DNA from: Dipetalonema caudispina
Taxonomy: Eukaryota; Nematoda; Chromadorea; Rhabditida; Onchocercidae
Assembly: GCA_013365325.1 (NCBI GenBank)
Contig: JABVXV010000279.1
Coordinates: 1-64,000 of the forward strand
Direction: 5' to 3'
DNA length: 64,000 nt
The notes under the pieces were generated by a model. The model was not told the origin of the DNA. It made no database searches and was given only the letters and a program-made list of their open reading frames with translations. The stretch's first letter is position 1. Each line of letters opens with the position of its first letter. The position numbers and the translations under genes are program-made. Below are positions 47,453 to 60,121 of the stretch, in pieces.

Positions 47453-50340
47453 GCACATCCAATTTAAAAAGTTTCTTGTAAAATTTTGAAAAGTTGACGA
47501 TTCAGAGAATTTCCAAAACAAAATGATGCCTGATTCGATCGAATTTGTAGCTCAGCAAAGCACTTTCCAAACTTGAGACAGATTTAATGGAAGTTGCAGC
47601 GATGATAGCAATGAACTTTTGTTATGTTAGCAGGAGGAGTTTGTAGAGCCGAAGGCGCATAGTTACCATAGTGATGAAGAACTGAGCCTAACATGGCAGC
47701 TTTCTTGGAAAAGCCTTTTAGCCAAGTTACAGAATAATTTACTTAGTAACACGTTTCATAGATTTTTCACGGTTCTAGATTTCAACACCTCAAGATCAGA
47801 GGTTACCGGTGTTTGCAACATCCAAAACACTTTGCTACCGTCTCTCAATCACGGTAAGTAAGCCATTTCAGCAATATCATAGGACTGCATTATCGCAGAA
47901 TAGCACGCACCGAATTCTTGCACAAATTTTCATACAAAAAGAAGTGCAATGCAAGGAATAAAAGATTGAATTGAATCAAATTAAATTAAATCCCTATAAC
48001 TCTCAACCACTTCATAGATTTGCTTGAAGAGGTGCCAAAATAGGGGTGAAAGACTTCGGGAATGCATGATATATACTATTTATATTGAGCAGATTATTAC
48101 TTTTACATTTTAAAAAGATGTATTCCTTTTCTAGAAATGTATAATCGTAGGTTCGCAATACCATTACATGGATACTTTTTCGAAGTATTCTTAGGAACTA
48201 TAGTAGAATGATCATAACAGCACCCCACAAAAAATTTGTAATGTTAATTGCCCGAAAATTTACATCAAAAATCCATTGATGGAATCAAAATTTTGGAGTA
48301 AACAATCTATTCTACTTCGAAGACAAAAAGTATACCTAATTAATGCCCATTGAATGGCTCAGTGGATCTCTTAGAATTCAAAATTGTAAGGGCTAAATTT
48401 TTATAGAATAGAAAGGCAAATGTATCATGACAGAAAAGTGTTTATTTCTGTTAGAATTGTACACTGCAAATACATAAAATCTGAAAGAAAAATGTACAAA
48501 TGTTTGCATCGACGGTAAATTAGTAATATTAACAGCATTAAATACACAATGACAAAATATTTCAGTTACAAGAGGAAGTAAACATAGAGGTAGAAAATCT
48601 TTAAAGCACGGTCTACTTGCATTTGCCTGAATAATTCTGGAAATGCTAATTTTATGACCGACGATAAACTGAATTAACTATTACTTTTACTACAACCTGA
48701 AATCGAAGACCGGAAAATTTTTCGGACTTTCAAAACCCAATTTAAACATAGCTCCCGATTCATATACATTGAACTTAATATTTTTAAAAGTTGAAACAAT
48801 AATCAAAGTCTGATGGTGAAGAAACAATCACTACACAGGTGGATATGACCCTTTACAGAACTTGGCGATCAGTGATATTCAGTGGGAAATAACCAAGTAA
48901 AACTCCAGCATCTTTGGTAAAAAATGAATAAGGATCAAAACTATACGCTACATTTCCACAATCCCAAGAGAACAAACCTTTCTAAACTGGCAGAAAAATC
49001 AACACCCCCACAATACCGCTGCATTTTTCAGTTAAGATTACGAGAATTAATCAGCAACTGCTTGTTCGGGATAAAGAAACAAACTCCTCAACGCAACCGA
49101 CAAAAGCGCATGGCAAGAAGCATCAATTCAAAAACGGTGAAAACGGTTACCCGGTACATTCCAAAACGACTAACAGTATTTCACATTCCAGAGCTATGCA
49201 GGACAGAATTGAACCATTGAAATCTAGTTAATCATATATACTCGTCCCGAGGGTTCGAATGCAGTGCAGCATAGGTGAATTTTTTCCAAAGGAAAAAGAA
49301 GAGATTATGTCACATCCTGAGAAGGTTCTGAGGTCAGAATCGCATCAACTTCATAGTGCTTTACCCAGCATTTAGAATTCAAGAAACCTCAATACATAGT
49401 GTTTTCGATACATGGTGAGCGCAAGCATTCGAACTGATAAGATTGATGGAGAGATGCTGTTCAAAATGATGAAGTTTTAAACAAAGCATTTCCTGACGTC
49501 ATGTGAAAAAAAAAAAAAAAAAAAACAAATATTTTATAAAGTTTTGTACAGATCAAAAAAAATACAAGCTTCTTTCCTGGTCAGAAATATAAATTTTTTT
49601 TTCTTTGGATTTTTCAGCCTAAACCTTCAGATCTGCCGAGAAATAATAAATTCAATGAATATGGCGATAAAATATGTTGACACACTTCAACTAAACACCA
49701 AAAGGAAGACAAACAACTATTCTGTATAGTGCACTTATTTCAGAAAAAGACCATAATTTGCATATATTTACAGTATGCGAAAAGTAATTAGGAAAAGTTA
49801 CACTGTAGCTGGTTTGGTGGAAGATATGAAATATTACATAAATTACTAAATGAAATTCTTGGACGATCATGCATAAAAATTACTTTCAGCAATGAATTAT
49901 ACAGCTTTTGAGTTTATTAATTTACTTTCCAACAATAAATCGAATCAGTAACTTGAAATTGCATCTCAACAGCTGTACATGAAGAAAAAAATTCCGGAGG
50001 TTAGTTGTCTTACAACTTAAAGCTCTGAGTTCTCAATTTTTTACATTCCAATAATATATGGAAATAAATGAAAAGTAAATAAGGGCACAGTTCGGTAAAC
50101 AGATACAGAAATTCCTAACACCGAAACTGACTGGCTGTGATGAATAACAGTTCATTTTAAAAGAAAACGATAACGGTCAATGTGACCAAACCATAACCAA
50201 ATTCAAGAAAATGAAACCAAGGGAGGAGTAACTAATCAAAACAAGAATCATTAGATATAAATGAGTACATTTTGCAACTTCTCACTGCCAGCCACTTGCG
50301 AAAAATTACAAATTGAATCTATAAAATCTCTATAACGCTT
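47447..50340. other. Spacer between atlastin and arl-3, no recognisable gene
   Basis: This 2.9-kb stretch contains the atlastin 3' flank and the arl-3 upstream region. The plus-strand frame at 48924-49220 (98 codons, very basic) has no recognised domain and lies antisense to both neighbours. A tRNA B-box-like string near 49251 has no matching A-box or cloverleaf. Confidence 0.5.
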
Positions 50341-53300
50341 TCAAGAATTCTTCTTATTATCCCTTCGATCGCCTGCATGCCTCCCGTGCAATGCTGTGCC
50401 ATTCTGAAAGTCCGATTAATTTTTAATTAGAAGTTTAATTTATATTTTGACCAATGAAATAAGTTCTGGGGATGATTTGTTACTTTTTTTGATAAAAAAT
50501 AGATGAGTATACACTACTCAGCACCTCACCTCAGAACTTTTCTTTCATTACAAATGGTGTAAAAAAACAAACAAATGAGCAGTACAACCTGCGTTAATCG
50601 ATGTCCAATAGCAACAGCACGGTGCATGCTTTCTTGAGTCAATGATGACAAGAAATTATGCCATGCCCATGTAACCGCATCGTCAACCATAACACCGACA
50701 TCCCTCAAATTACCGCTATATCTTGAGTAAGCCCATATACCAAGTGAAACAACAGCTGAAAATCAATTTCAAAGTACCACAGTTCATAAAATTAGAAACT
50801 AGATCATACAAATATAAACTGGTTAACAACCTAATGCGGAACACAAATAATCCATTGTGATAATGAAAATTTAAAAAACCACTAACCAATACAGAGTGCA
50901 GCAGAAAATAGGCCCGCTATGGTATCCAGACCAATTAACTGGAAAAATTCTTGCAACACATAATCTACGATCATAAATGTTACCAACACAGCGGGCGTTC
51001 GCATCGATTTGAACAAATTCTTACTGTTATTCACTTTAATAAAACTTTCGTATTGCTCCTGTAGAAATTTTAATATGATGTGTTGAATTGTTTTACAAAT
51101 ATGCTTTGTGCTTTGTTCACACGTTCCTTTTAAAAATACAAAAAACAAAACATGCTTCGATATCAATATCCAATCTTTCCAAGAACTGTTCGGAAAATTC
51201 TGCGCCACCCATTTTTCTCGTTGCTTTGAACAGTTTGATAGCCTCTTTGTAACATCGTTCGTGTTCTGCTGCCAAATCTGCTGAACTCATGTAAGGTGCA
51301 TCACCACCACATACCTGTAAAATAGGTTCTAAATGAAACAAGTACGGAATCAAGCAGTTCAAATATTTCGAAAAATCCATGAATTTGTATCCAACAAACA
51401 AAAGAGCTTAATCTTAAGTGAAGGGACGGTTTGAGAACAAACGAAAACCACGGATACAAAAATTGCCTGCTATCAAAAAATCAAAAGGCTTACATCTTCC
51501 ATTCTCCTCACGTAATGCGCTTTGGAAGTCGAAACTGCTGCCAAATTATTTGCCTCTGCAGTAGCCTTTAAAGAAATAAAATCAATCGGTTTTGATCTAC
51601 TTGACCTTTTCTTGGACTTTGTGAATATTCCCCCAAATTTTACTTTCGAAACTTCAGACTTTTCAACTCACCCAACTTTTAATTAATAGTCTAAAAATTA
51701 AGAAAGCAAGAAATAACAAACCATTAACATTGATTTAGGTTCTGGTAAGTCTTCGCCTTGAAATATTGTCATATACGCCTACAAATAAAGTACCCATTTT
51801 TCTATTGACTTATCCACATTTTTTGTATATTTAGAAACTTTAATTAAACGTAAAAAACGAAAACACTTACCCTGAAGTACTCTACAAGTTCACGACAAGT
51901 TATTTCTCGGCCATTAATTCGCTTTAATACCAAATTATTGCAGTCTAGCAAACGCGGAACAAAAGAACGTAACTGCTGTTGAAATTCATTCTCAATATCT
52001 ATAACTTAGTGCCTTGGTCTCATGAAAGTTGACCATCATTACTTGAAGTTGAAGCAAAAGTTTTAAAAGTTCAGGCCATACAAAAAAGTTGACAGATTAT
52101 GACTTTTGGTACCATTAAATTTGCGAAAGAAACTGGTTAAAATATTAGAAGTGAAAAACGATTTGTAGAAGAACCAAAAAACCAAGCGATGAATATAAAA
52201 CAATTTGTAACAAACGCGATTATTGAAAGTATAGGGAGTGAGAGGAAGGTAGAAAAGAAATCTGATTTTTACCACTTATTTGTCCACGGAAAACTGGACT
52301 TGTAGAGACTCGTAGTCCAGGATGGGGCATCAGAAAACATGATATCTGCTCAAAACAAGAACGTATATGTCGCCGCAGTTGTTGCAACTCCAAATGTTGT
52401 TTCTCGGAAACCTACAAACTGGTATATCTTATTAAATCAGCTCCGACAAACTTTTAGAAATAGTTCGACGTCAAAAAATATGTTATCTACCTGTAGACGA
52501 CGTTCAAGTAATCGTTCACCACCTTGGAAACCATATTCTGCTTCATAAGGGAAACTCCAATCACGTACCAGAAATAACAAAGACTAAAATTATGAGATCA
52601 GTTGAGTAAAATGATACTGTAACTCAGCAAATCCAATAATGATGGCAGAAATTGAAAAATACTGCTTTCTCACCTGAAATGGCTTAGCTGAAGCATTTTC
52701 CAGTGCCAGCCGACCGTATTCGGTGAATAGCTGTAAATGCTGCAAATCGTCCTCCTGCACGTTTTGACTTAAATTATAAATCTGCAACGGAAATTTTGAG
52801 CATAGAAAACAAGTTTTCTTGAACCTATCATTAAAAGACCATGGAAAATCTCTTCGAAACATATATCATAATCCTTACAATGTAATTGAAGAATTACAAA
52901 CCTGTAATGAAGAAATCATAGTTGAAAGAGCAAAAATGGTAGCACAGTCTTTTACGGTACTCTGGCTATCAAAAGCTCCCTGAGTATCCATCAATATAAT
53001 GGCTGTATCTTCGCCATCACGATTGCGCATAATAAATGGTTGGGACCACACTAAGATACCGCTAGTTTCACGCTCGCTTCCTAAAAATGCAAAACTGAGT
53101 TTTCATTTACTCGTTTATCAAGCTACAAATCAACCCCAAGATTATCCACTTACCTCCTCGCCAACTAAACCCATTCAAGCGATCACCACCATAAATCCAA
53201 TCTCCTGAACGTCGCTTTTCTTCGGAAGCATTGAGATAACGTAAAAAGAAATTCAGCAGGAAACTTTTCCCTTTCCTGAACGTGCCCGCCACACTGATTA

Positions 53301-54015
53301 CAGATACCTGCATATTAATTTACACTTACATGGGTATAAGCCGAATGGCTTTATATAATTCACCACAGCTAAGCTTTTATTCGACTTCTGATAGCACTTC
53401 GTCTTTTGCATGATACTGAATCTTAAAGACTCTAAATTTACGAAGTAAATGCATTTAACATTATCGATGTGATAAACTTTATAGAAATAATAGAATTATT
53501 AGTTTTAATGATCCTAACTAATAATTCTGCAATATTTAATAATTTTATGAAGTTTAGCTTGCTTGCAGTGTACCTTCTTGTCGATAACATCTGGATTCAA
53601 AAGAACTTTTTCAAGTGCCCCCTCATCTAAACGAAACTGGTGTTGCTCGTCAAGGGTCTCAATGATTTGAACTGGAGCTGGACGATCTGGTAATGTGAAT
53701 GATTTCGACATCTGAAATTTGAAGCCAAAGACATGTTACTGAACGATGTAACACTTTTTCAAAAAAACCATAAAATAAGCACGTTGATGATATACTTGCA
53801 GATCTATAGGAAAAAAAAAACTGCAAAAATATGGTTTCTCTCACTAAAATCAAAAGAATGTCCCCGATCTTGAATTCCTAGACTTTCCAATGAAATCAGA
53901 ACAGGCATACCTCCTCCATCCCCTCATTTTTCGATCGCTCAAATTCGGGGCCGGTTACCACACTGCTGCTGTCACTCTTCCTTTCCGTAGTGGATTCTGA
54001 CATTATTCCTGCCAT
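50341..54015 (-). CDS. atln-1: Atlastin, ER membrane-fusion GTPase
   Basis: Dynamin-superfamily GTPase that fuses ER tubules homotypically. Fourteen exons (53911-54015, 53574-53711, 53154-53307, 52902-53080, 52674-52781, 52491-52583, 52273-52411, 51871-51998, 51722-51778, 51494-51565, 51147-51314, 50887-51058, 50589-50755, 50341-50403) join to 580 aa (human ATL1 558). The P-loop AGTFRKGKS is at 88-96, switch [11 protein letters not shown] at 164, and the guanine motif RD in [12 protein letters not shown] at 235-236. The helical middle domain carries GGDAPYMSS and [12 protein letters not shown] hydrophobic hairpin (about 470-515) with [15 protein letters not shown] and IGLDTIAGL, and IWAYSRYSG, precede a short basic tail ending NKKNS. 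The 35-residue N-terminal exon is low-complexity; a second Met ([15 protein letters not shown], 53711) could start a shorter form. The exon 11 donor (51147) is weak and was chosen by phase and alignment. Confidence 0.96.
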
Positions 54016-57000
54016 TATCAGTACTAATTTCTTCTTTCCTTTTCTTCTAAAAGCACTGAAATCTACAAAATTTTCTGGCCTGCTTCAGTTCTGCTCTAAT
54101 ATTAACGTTTGATCAACAAGAGAATAATATATAGCTGTCTAAACTCAGTAAATTGAGTCATAATAACGTATAAATACCAGGCTAATTTGGAATTAATCAG
54201 AATGTTAGGGTACTGAACGTATGACAGCATCCAGGTACGATTACGGCGAAACTAAGCAAATATAACAGCAAGATTAATACAATCCTACAATGATAAGGTC
54301 ATGTCACATGGCGAAAGCAACAGCAGTTGTACAAGTATATGCAGATTATTGTTAAATGAGCTTATGAAGATAACTGTTCCATCCTGTTTATGGTGTCATC
54401 AATAACAGGACCAAAAAAAAAAAAAAAAAGAAAGGAAAAAGCAGCGAGGGAACCGCTGATAAGCAAAAAAAAAAAACTGAATCTCAATTATATTCAATAA
54501 CTAATGAACCAAACAAATTCCATAATAAACCAGCGAGAACTCTGTAAAAACGAAACGTAATCAAAGACGACATCAACAAAATGTTCAAGGATGAATAGAA
54601 GTAGTTGGCCCTGCTAATACACGCAACTGAATGATGCCGACAAAAGTGAATCTCCCCGACTAATTTACAATTCAACATTTCATCGCTCCTCTTTCTCTCT
54701 AATTCCTCTTTCTCATACCATTGTACTTCGTCACGTACAAAACGAACAAAATAATCAAATAACAAATATCAGTTGCTATTCAGGATATCTTTTCCATTCG
54801 AGAAAAGCAATCGATAATATTATCTAAACACTTTGCAAACTTACCTTACAGATAATCAATGGAAATGATATGTAACGATTCTATCATTCTCCCAATATGA
54901 AAATGACGGAAACGGACAATCACCTGGGTGCTGATTTAGTTTTCTAATTACAATCAAAACTTTATTCACTGATTTCATAACTATACTTGAACTAAGCTTA
55001 ATCTTACCCCTCCCCACAAAAATTATTAACGTTAATAGATCGATACAGCCGATAAGCTTGCTGCATGTCAATCAGTAACGCAGGTCAATCCTTACGTATA
55101 GGAAATATGAGGAAAATTATCATCGAACGACCAAGCATACATCAGCGTGATTCAATATGATATAGCACATAAAAGTACTGAAACAATTATTACGGAATTG
55201 GTAGAGTAATTCCAAGAAATTCAGACTTATTTGGAACCGTTTAATTTAATCATTACACAATTTGTCCATTGATGTGTGTAGCTAATAAAGCAATGATAAA
55301 AGAGGTCGATGTGAGTCCAAAAAGAGAAATCATGCCATGCAACGCACGCTGCAGCCATTACGCTGCAGTGCAGTCCACTGACAACATGCCATCTGCAATG
55401 ACGACACTGTCACATCTCCGGACAAAGCTGAATCGACCTTTCTGCCAAAGAGAATAGATGACTGAGAAGGCGCTCCGTAAGCTTCTTTTCGAAAGAGGCC
55501 GAGCCAGCTGCGGTAAAACGTGGTGCACCAGGTCTCCCAACGGGTTATTAAAACACTCCCTCGATAAAGCGGGGGAGATGGTTACAGCGGGGAAAGGGAG
55601 GGTGAGGGATTGCTTCTTTCTCTACTGTAAAAATGGGAACAGGGATGAAATCATGTGATGTATGTGAAGATAATATGAGATATTTTCAATTTGGGTTAGA
55701 AAATAGACAAATTTGTTGGATGAGAAGTGATCCTTCTATTTTATCCCTCTTCTTATGAGGTATAATTGTGCATACTCATTAATGACGACGTATTTTACAT
55801 GGGGAAAAAGCTGGCAATATAGCAGTGCAAACGATTAAGGTAAACATTTAGGATGATAGTTCAATCTAGCCAGTTTATATGAAGTATTGTCACAGGTGTT
55901 ATTTAGAATGAAGAGGGTGGTTGATAAAGGTTTTCATCATAAACGACACAAACATCGATAGTCATTGCCACATTATTTTTATGGTTTGAAACGATGAAAA
56001 ACAGTTTCTATTAATTACGTTATTCGTACCTGTTGTGTTAACACAGACATTTTGTGAGAGATGAAGTACAGAACCTGTAAGGCCTTTAAATTTTTCATGA
56101 ATCGATCGATGATCTGTGGTTAAACAATGCTTGCAAATATTTGTATAAGGTTTCTAAAGCGTTGTTATGCAGCAATCTTTTCCTTTTGTTTTTGAATAAC
56201 AATTTATATTTTCAAGCAGGGAGAAGTTAAAACGAAACTTCCTATCAATTACATTTCTCTTTCGTAAATTTTGTCTGCTTTGATCAGATGTCAATCTTTC
56301 CTTTAAAAATATGTTAAGAAAAGTGCGATAAATGTTATTCATTATCAGTTAGTTGGTACTACTATTAAAACTTCCTCTTTATACATTCACCTTAGACAGG
56401 GTAATCAATAATTTCATCTTTTTCAATTGTTACACTGCCACCAAGACTTTTGTATAAATCTCATACTGTTAACGCTTGATACTGCATCATAATTTAACTA
56501 TGTGGAAGCTTACTTATTGTTGGATGAGGACAATCATGCCTGTATTTAATGAGAAGACAAAGTTTAGAGTGACGTATTATCTTCCATGTTTCTGATATTG
56601 AATGTTATTATTAGGATTGGATTATCTCAGTAATTTAACTTACACAATTACTGTAAAAAATATTTCGTAGTATCTTAAATGTTCACTATAAGATTTTGAA
56701 ATATGAAGGACATGTGAAAGCTTATCGGATATTCTGAACTGGAGTTTTTAATACTAAATTTTAAAAATTTTTTCTGGCAATTATCAATTGCTAAGTAATT
56801 TTTTGTTTTTTAAAAAAAATTTCCCTTGATCATGCGAACCTCATTTTCGTAGTTTATGTCTTAGGTTCATGTAGAAGAGAGAATGAATCAGTATTATATT
56901 GAAATAGTGAAATTGAATAGATCGATGAACGGGTGAGATAGGCTAATTCTAAATAGTGCTTAGCAGGAAGCTTATTGAACTATTTTCGGCAAATGAGTGT

Positions 57001-60000
57001 CAAATAACACATTTTGATTGAGAGAGTGGAAGTATAAGAAGACACGGAAATCCTAAATAGATGTTAATCACAAAGATCAGTAACCGTGTATTTTAAATTA
57101 AAAAGAGACTGGTATTAAGTCTCAATGAATTTGTACTAATTTCTAAGAGTGAATTCATAGGCATTCCTGTCAGGTCATCTTATGTTAATGACAACTCAGA
57201 TCAAACATAGTAGAAACATTACATGTCACAACTTTTACTCCATTCTGCAAGCTATATCGGCAAGCTCAGTTGATCGGTTAGTATGATTGGTTGCTGAATG
57301 TTTTCGTATTGATGATATTCTTTCACAGAAATGTTCCTGTTCATATTTATTTATAGTTATAGGCACATAAATAACGAAGTACTGTAGCACTGTATAACAT
57401 ACACATATCACATGAATGCTTTCATTCTGTTTTTGAAAAAAAAAAAAAAAAAGTATTATTTCTAAATTTGATAGTTTATATTCATGTGCATGTGCTTATC
57501 CATTATATACTTGAGTTCACTTCCTTTATATTTATAAACTCTTCTGATAGTTATTCGGAGGGTTTGCATTTCATTTCGTAGAAAGTTTTTCGTCTTTTCA
57601 GCTTAATATTCCTGTAATTATGTTTTCCGGTTATTTAGCGTGGCTCGCCGTTTTAGTTCGGAATAAGTATGGAATAATTCAGCATTTATTTGTATTTTGG
57701 GATGGATAACTGGACAGATGGATAAGCAAATGTTTTAGAAGCGTTAGAGATTCGTTAACGCAAACTTTATTATTCGCAGGTTCTATCCAAAACTAACGAC
57801 AATATTGCTTAAATAACTTATAGGAAAAGTAAGAGTGCGGAAAAAGGGGTATACTCAGGATACTTTGCAAGCCTTAACGCCGTTGAGAATAGGCGTCGAG
57901 TGAACACAGCGAATTATATTTCTGAATATTTCAAGCTAACCAAAGACCACTTTTTGTTAAGCTGTAATCGAGACTACTCACAACAGTTAACTATCTGTCG
58001 TACGTGACTTGCAATATCGACTCACCTGAAAATCTTAAGTATCTTTTCTTTCTATTCTCACCTTTACACTTCTGTAACTGTGTTCTTCACGTGCTAGGCA
58101 CGAGGATGCTTGGAAAGAAAGAAATCACGGAAGAAAATTGCCATCATTTGTCGTTGGCTCACCGCGATATTGCAGAAACTATTAACCTCTCCTTCTTCTT
58201 CACCCCTCCTCCTGCACCCATTATCATCTCAAACTTCTTTGATGTTGAGAGCACGCAGTAGTAACCAAACTTCGCTGCTAAGACTCGATCGTTCCATTGT
58301 GGTTCACAGCGTTTAAGACGATGCAATTCACTTTCAAGATCTATCCAATTTCTAGATTTTTTTGTTAATCACTAGTAATAATTTTTATATATGATTTTGT
58401 CGAGGAAAAACTAGTGATGTGAAGCTACTTCGGATAACTACGTGATTTTTCTATGTCTGTTTAAAGTGGTTTAGCCAGAAGATATCCTTCCAGGAGTTAA
58501 CTGATTCTTACAGATCAAGATCAATATGTAGCAAATGATCAGCTATCATCTGACGAAATGATCAATCCATCATTCACAGGGCAGAGTGCCGAATGGCCAG
58601 AAATCAATAAAGTGCACCATTCTTGTGTTGTTAATGTTATATTTTAGTGCTGTTAGGAGCGTTTATGAAGAGAGAGAGTTGTGGAAGGATTGAAGAGAAG
58701 GTGTTGTAAGAATCTCATCCAGAGACTCTGCCAATCATTAGACATTCATTTGTTTTGCTCTCACCTCCCTGTGGTTTATAATACTGTGAACGTTTGCTCC
58801 AACGGTATTTATTGACTTCTATCAGGTTTGCTGCTTCAGATGATAGTTCATAGCAACATATGGTAACTGCCATTCCTCTCCTCTTCCTCACCATTTCCCA
58901 TTTGCAGTTTTTAACTTCATCAAATAGAGGGAATCTTTTCCAGATTGATTTCAGGTAATCGTAAACTGTTGGCATCACACTCAGTTCTGCTTCTTCCTGT
59001 TTTTGTAATTCGTCAAGACTAGAAGGAAACAATTTATATGGAGATGCCTAGACCAGAGAGGGGAGAGAAAGAGTATTAGGCTATGTAACTATTTGTGATA
59101 TATACTTGGCAAAAGATTTAGTAACTAAAGTCATTCTGCTCATGGGAGAGTTATGTAGGTAAGTATTGTGAAATATGGTTGTAGTTATTCAACAAAGTCG
59201 ATTTCTGAAGTGATTTTTGCCAATTTTTTCCTCCCTCATCTCTCTTCCATTTTAAAGGAATGTTCAGGTGTTTTTGCAGTTATCTGGCAATCGGGACCTT
59301 ATCGTGGTTTACATCTGCGATTATGTCTTTGGTAGAGTATATGCATTATTTCGGGAAATTGTTTGTATACAAAACGTGAAGTGTAAAAACGCAGACACAC
59401 TAGTCAAAAGATCAGGATGTTTGAGCAATTAAGGTTTCATAGGATTGATGAAAAAAGGGAAGGAGTGGGTTAAAGGATGCCTGGTAGGAGTTGAGTAATG
59501 TCTCGCAGATAGAAGGTTGACAGTTTTATCGTTGACTTTCTCTTCGCTTCAGCCAAGCTGAATAGCTAATGCCGCGTAATGCCGGATTCTTAGCCATTCG
59601 AACTACTGATAGATTGACTTGCAGTAAATTAAACAGAACGGTTTTAATAAAAGCATCGCAGGCCTTTTTTAGAAGACGACTGCACATCTTTCGTTCGTAT
59701 GAAGTAATGCCACAGCAAAGAGGCGTGCTGCACCGAAGGATTGGATGTCCGTGGTGATTGTTCCTCAGTGCTTGTTATTAGTTATTAGATATCCTTTGCT
59801 AAATCCTGTATGAAAATATAACCGACTACGTTGTCTGTAATATAAAATTTATTATTCCAGTAAAAATTTATTTGTATAACTTACAGTGTTAGTGTTGCAT
59901 TTTTGAATATTGAAACGACTTACTTATGTGAACGCACAAATTATTGGTCGATGTTTTTTATTCATTACTACCGTGAGAATAATTGAGCCTTTAGAAGCCG

Positions 60001-60121
60001 ATAGTCTAGAGGTAGCAAACAGTTAATTTTCCACGCGTTATTCTATCTTTTGAAGCTTGCTAATTCTTCGGTTGCTGATATATTTGCAGTGAAATTCTTT
60101 GTTATAGGTGAAAATAACAAC
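54016..60121. other. Long divergent intergenic region, no recognisable gene
   Basis: About 6.1 kb separates divergently transcribed atlastin and the BNIP3-like gene, so both promoters should be here. A relatively G+C-rich island near 55300-55640 and another near 59560-59760 stand out from the A+T-rich background; each has short overlapping open frames on both strands but no domain. A minus-strand frame at 58715-59032 is listed separately. Untranslated leader exons of the BNIP3-like gene could lie here, since its first coding exon starts behind a 3' splice site at 60107. Confidence 0.5.
58715..59032 (-). other. Unrecognised 105-codon open frame, doubtful gene
   Basis: The frame has a charged, non-repetitive composition (for example TVYDYLKSIWKRFPLFDEVK and a Trp/Lys/Arg-rich second half), less biased than most chance frames here. 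I do not recognise a domain, and no phase-matched flanking exon was found. It could be a single-exon lineage-specific gene, a decayed element fragment, or chance. Confidence 0.2.

Noticed and set aside
48924..49220. 98-codon basic plus-strand frame between arl-3 and atlastin
   Set aside because: Lys/Arg/Asn-rich A+T-biased translation with no motif, splice partner or signal. Likely chance.
49240..49275. GGTTCGAATGC resembling a tRNA B-box
   Set aside because: No A-box at the right distance, no acceptor-stem complementarity and no anticodon arm could be drawn.
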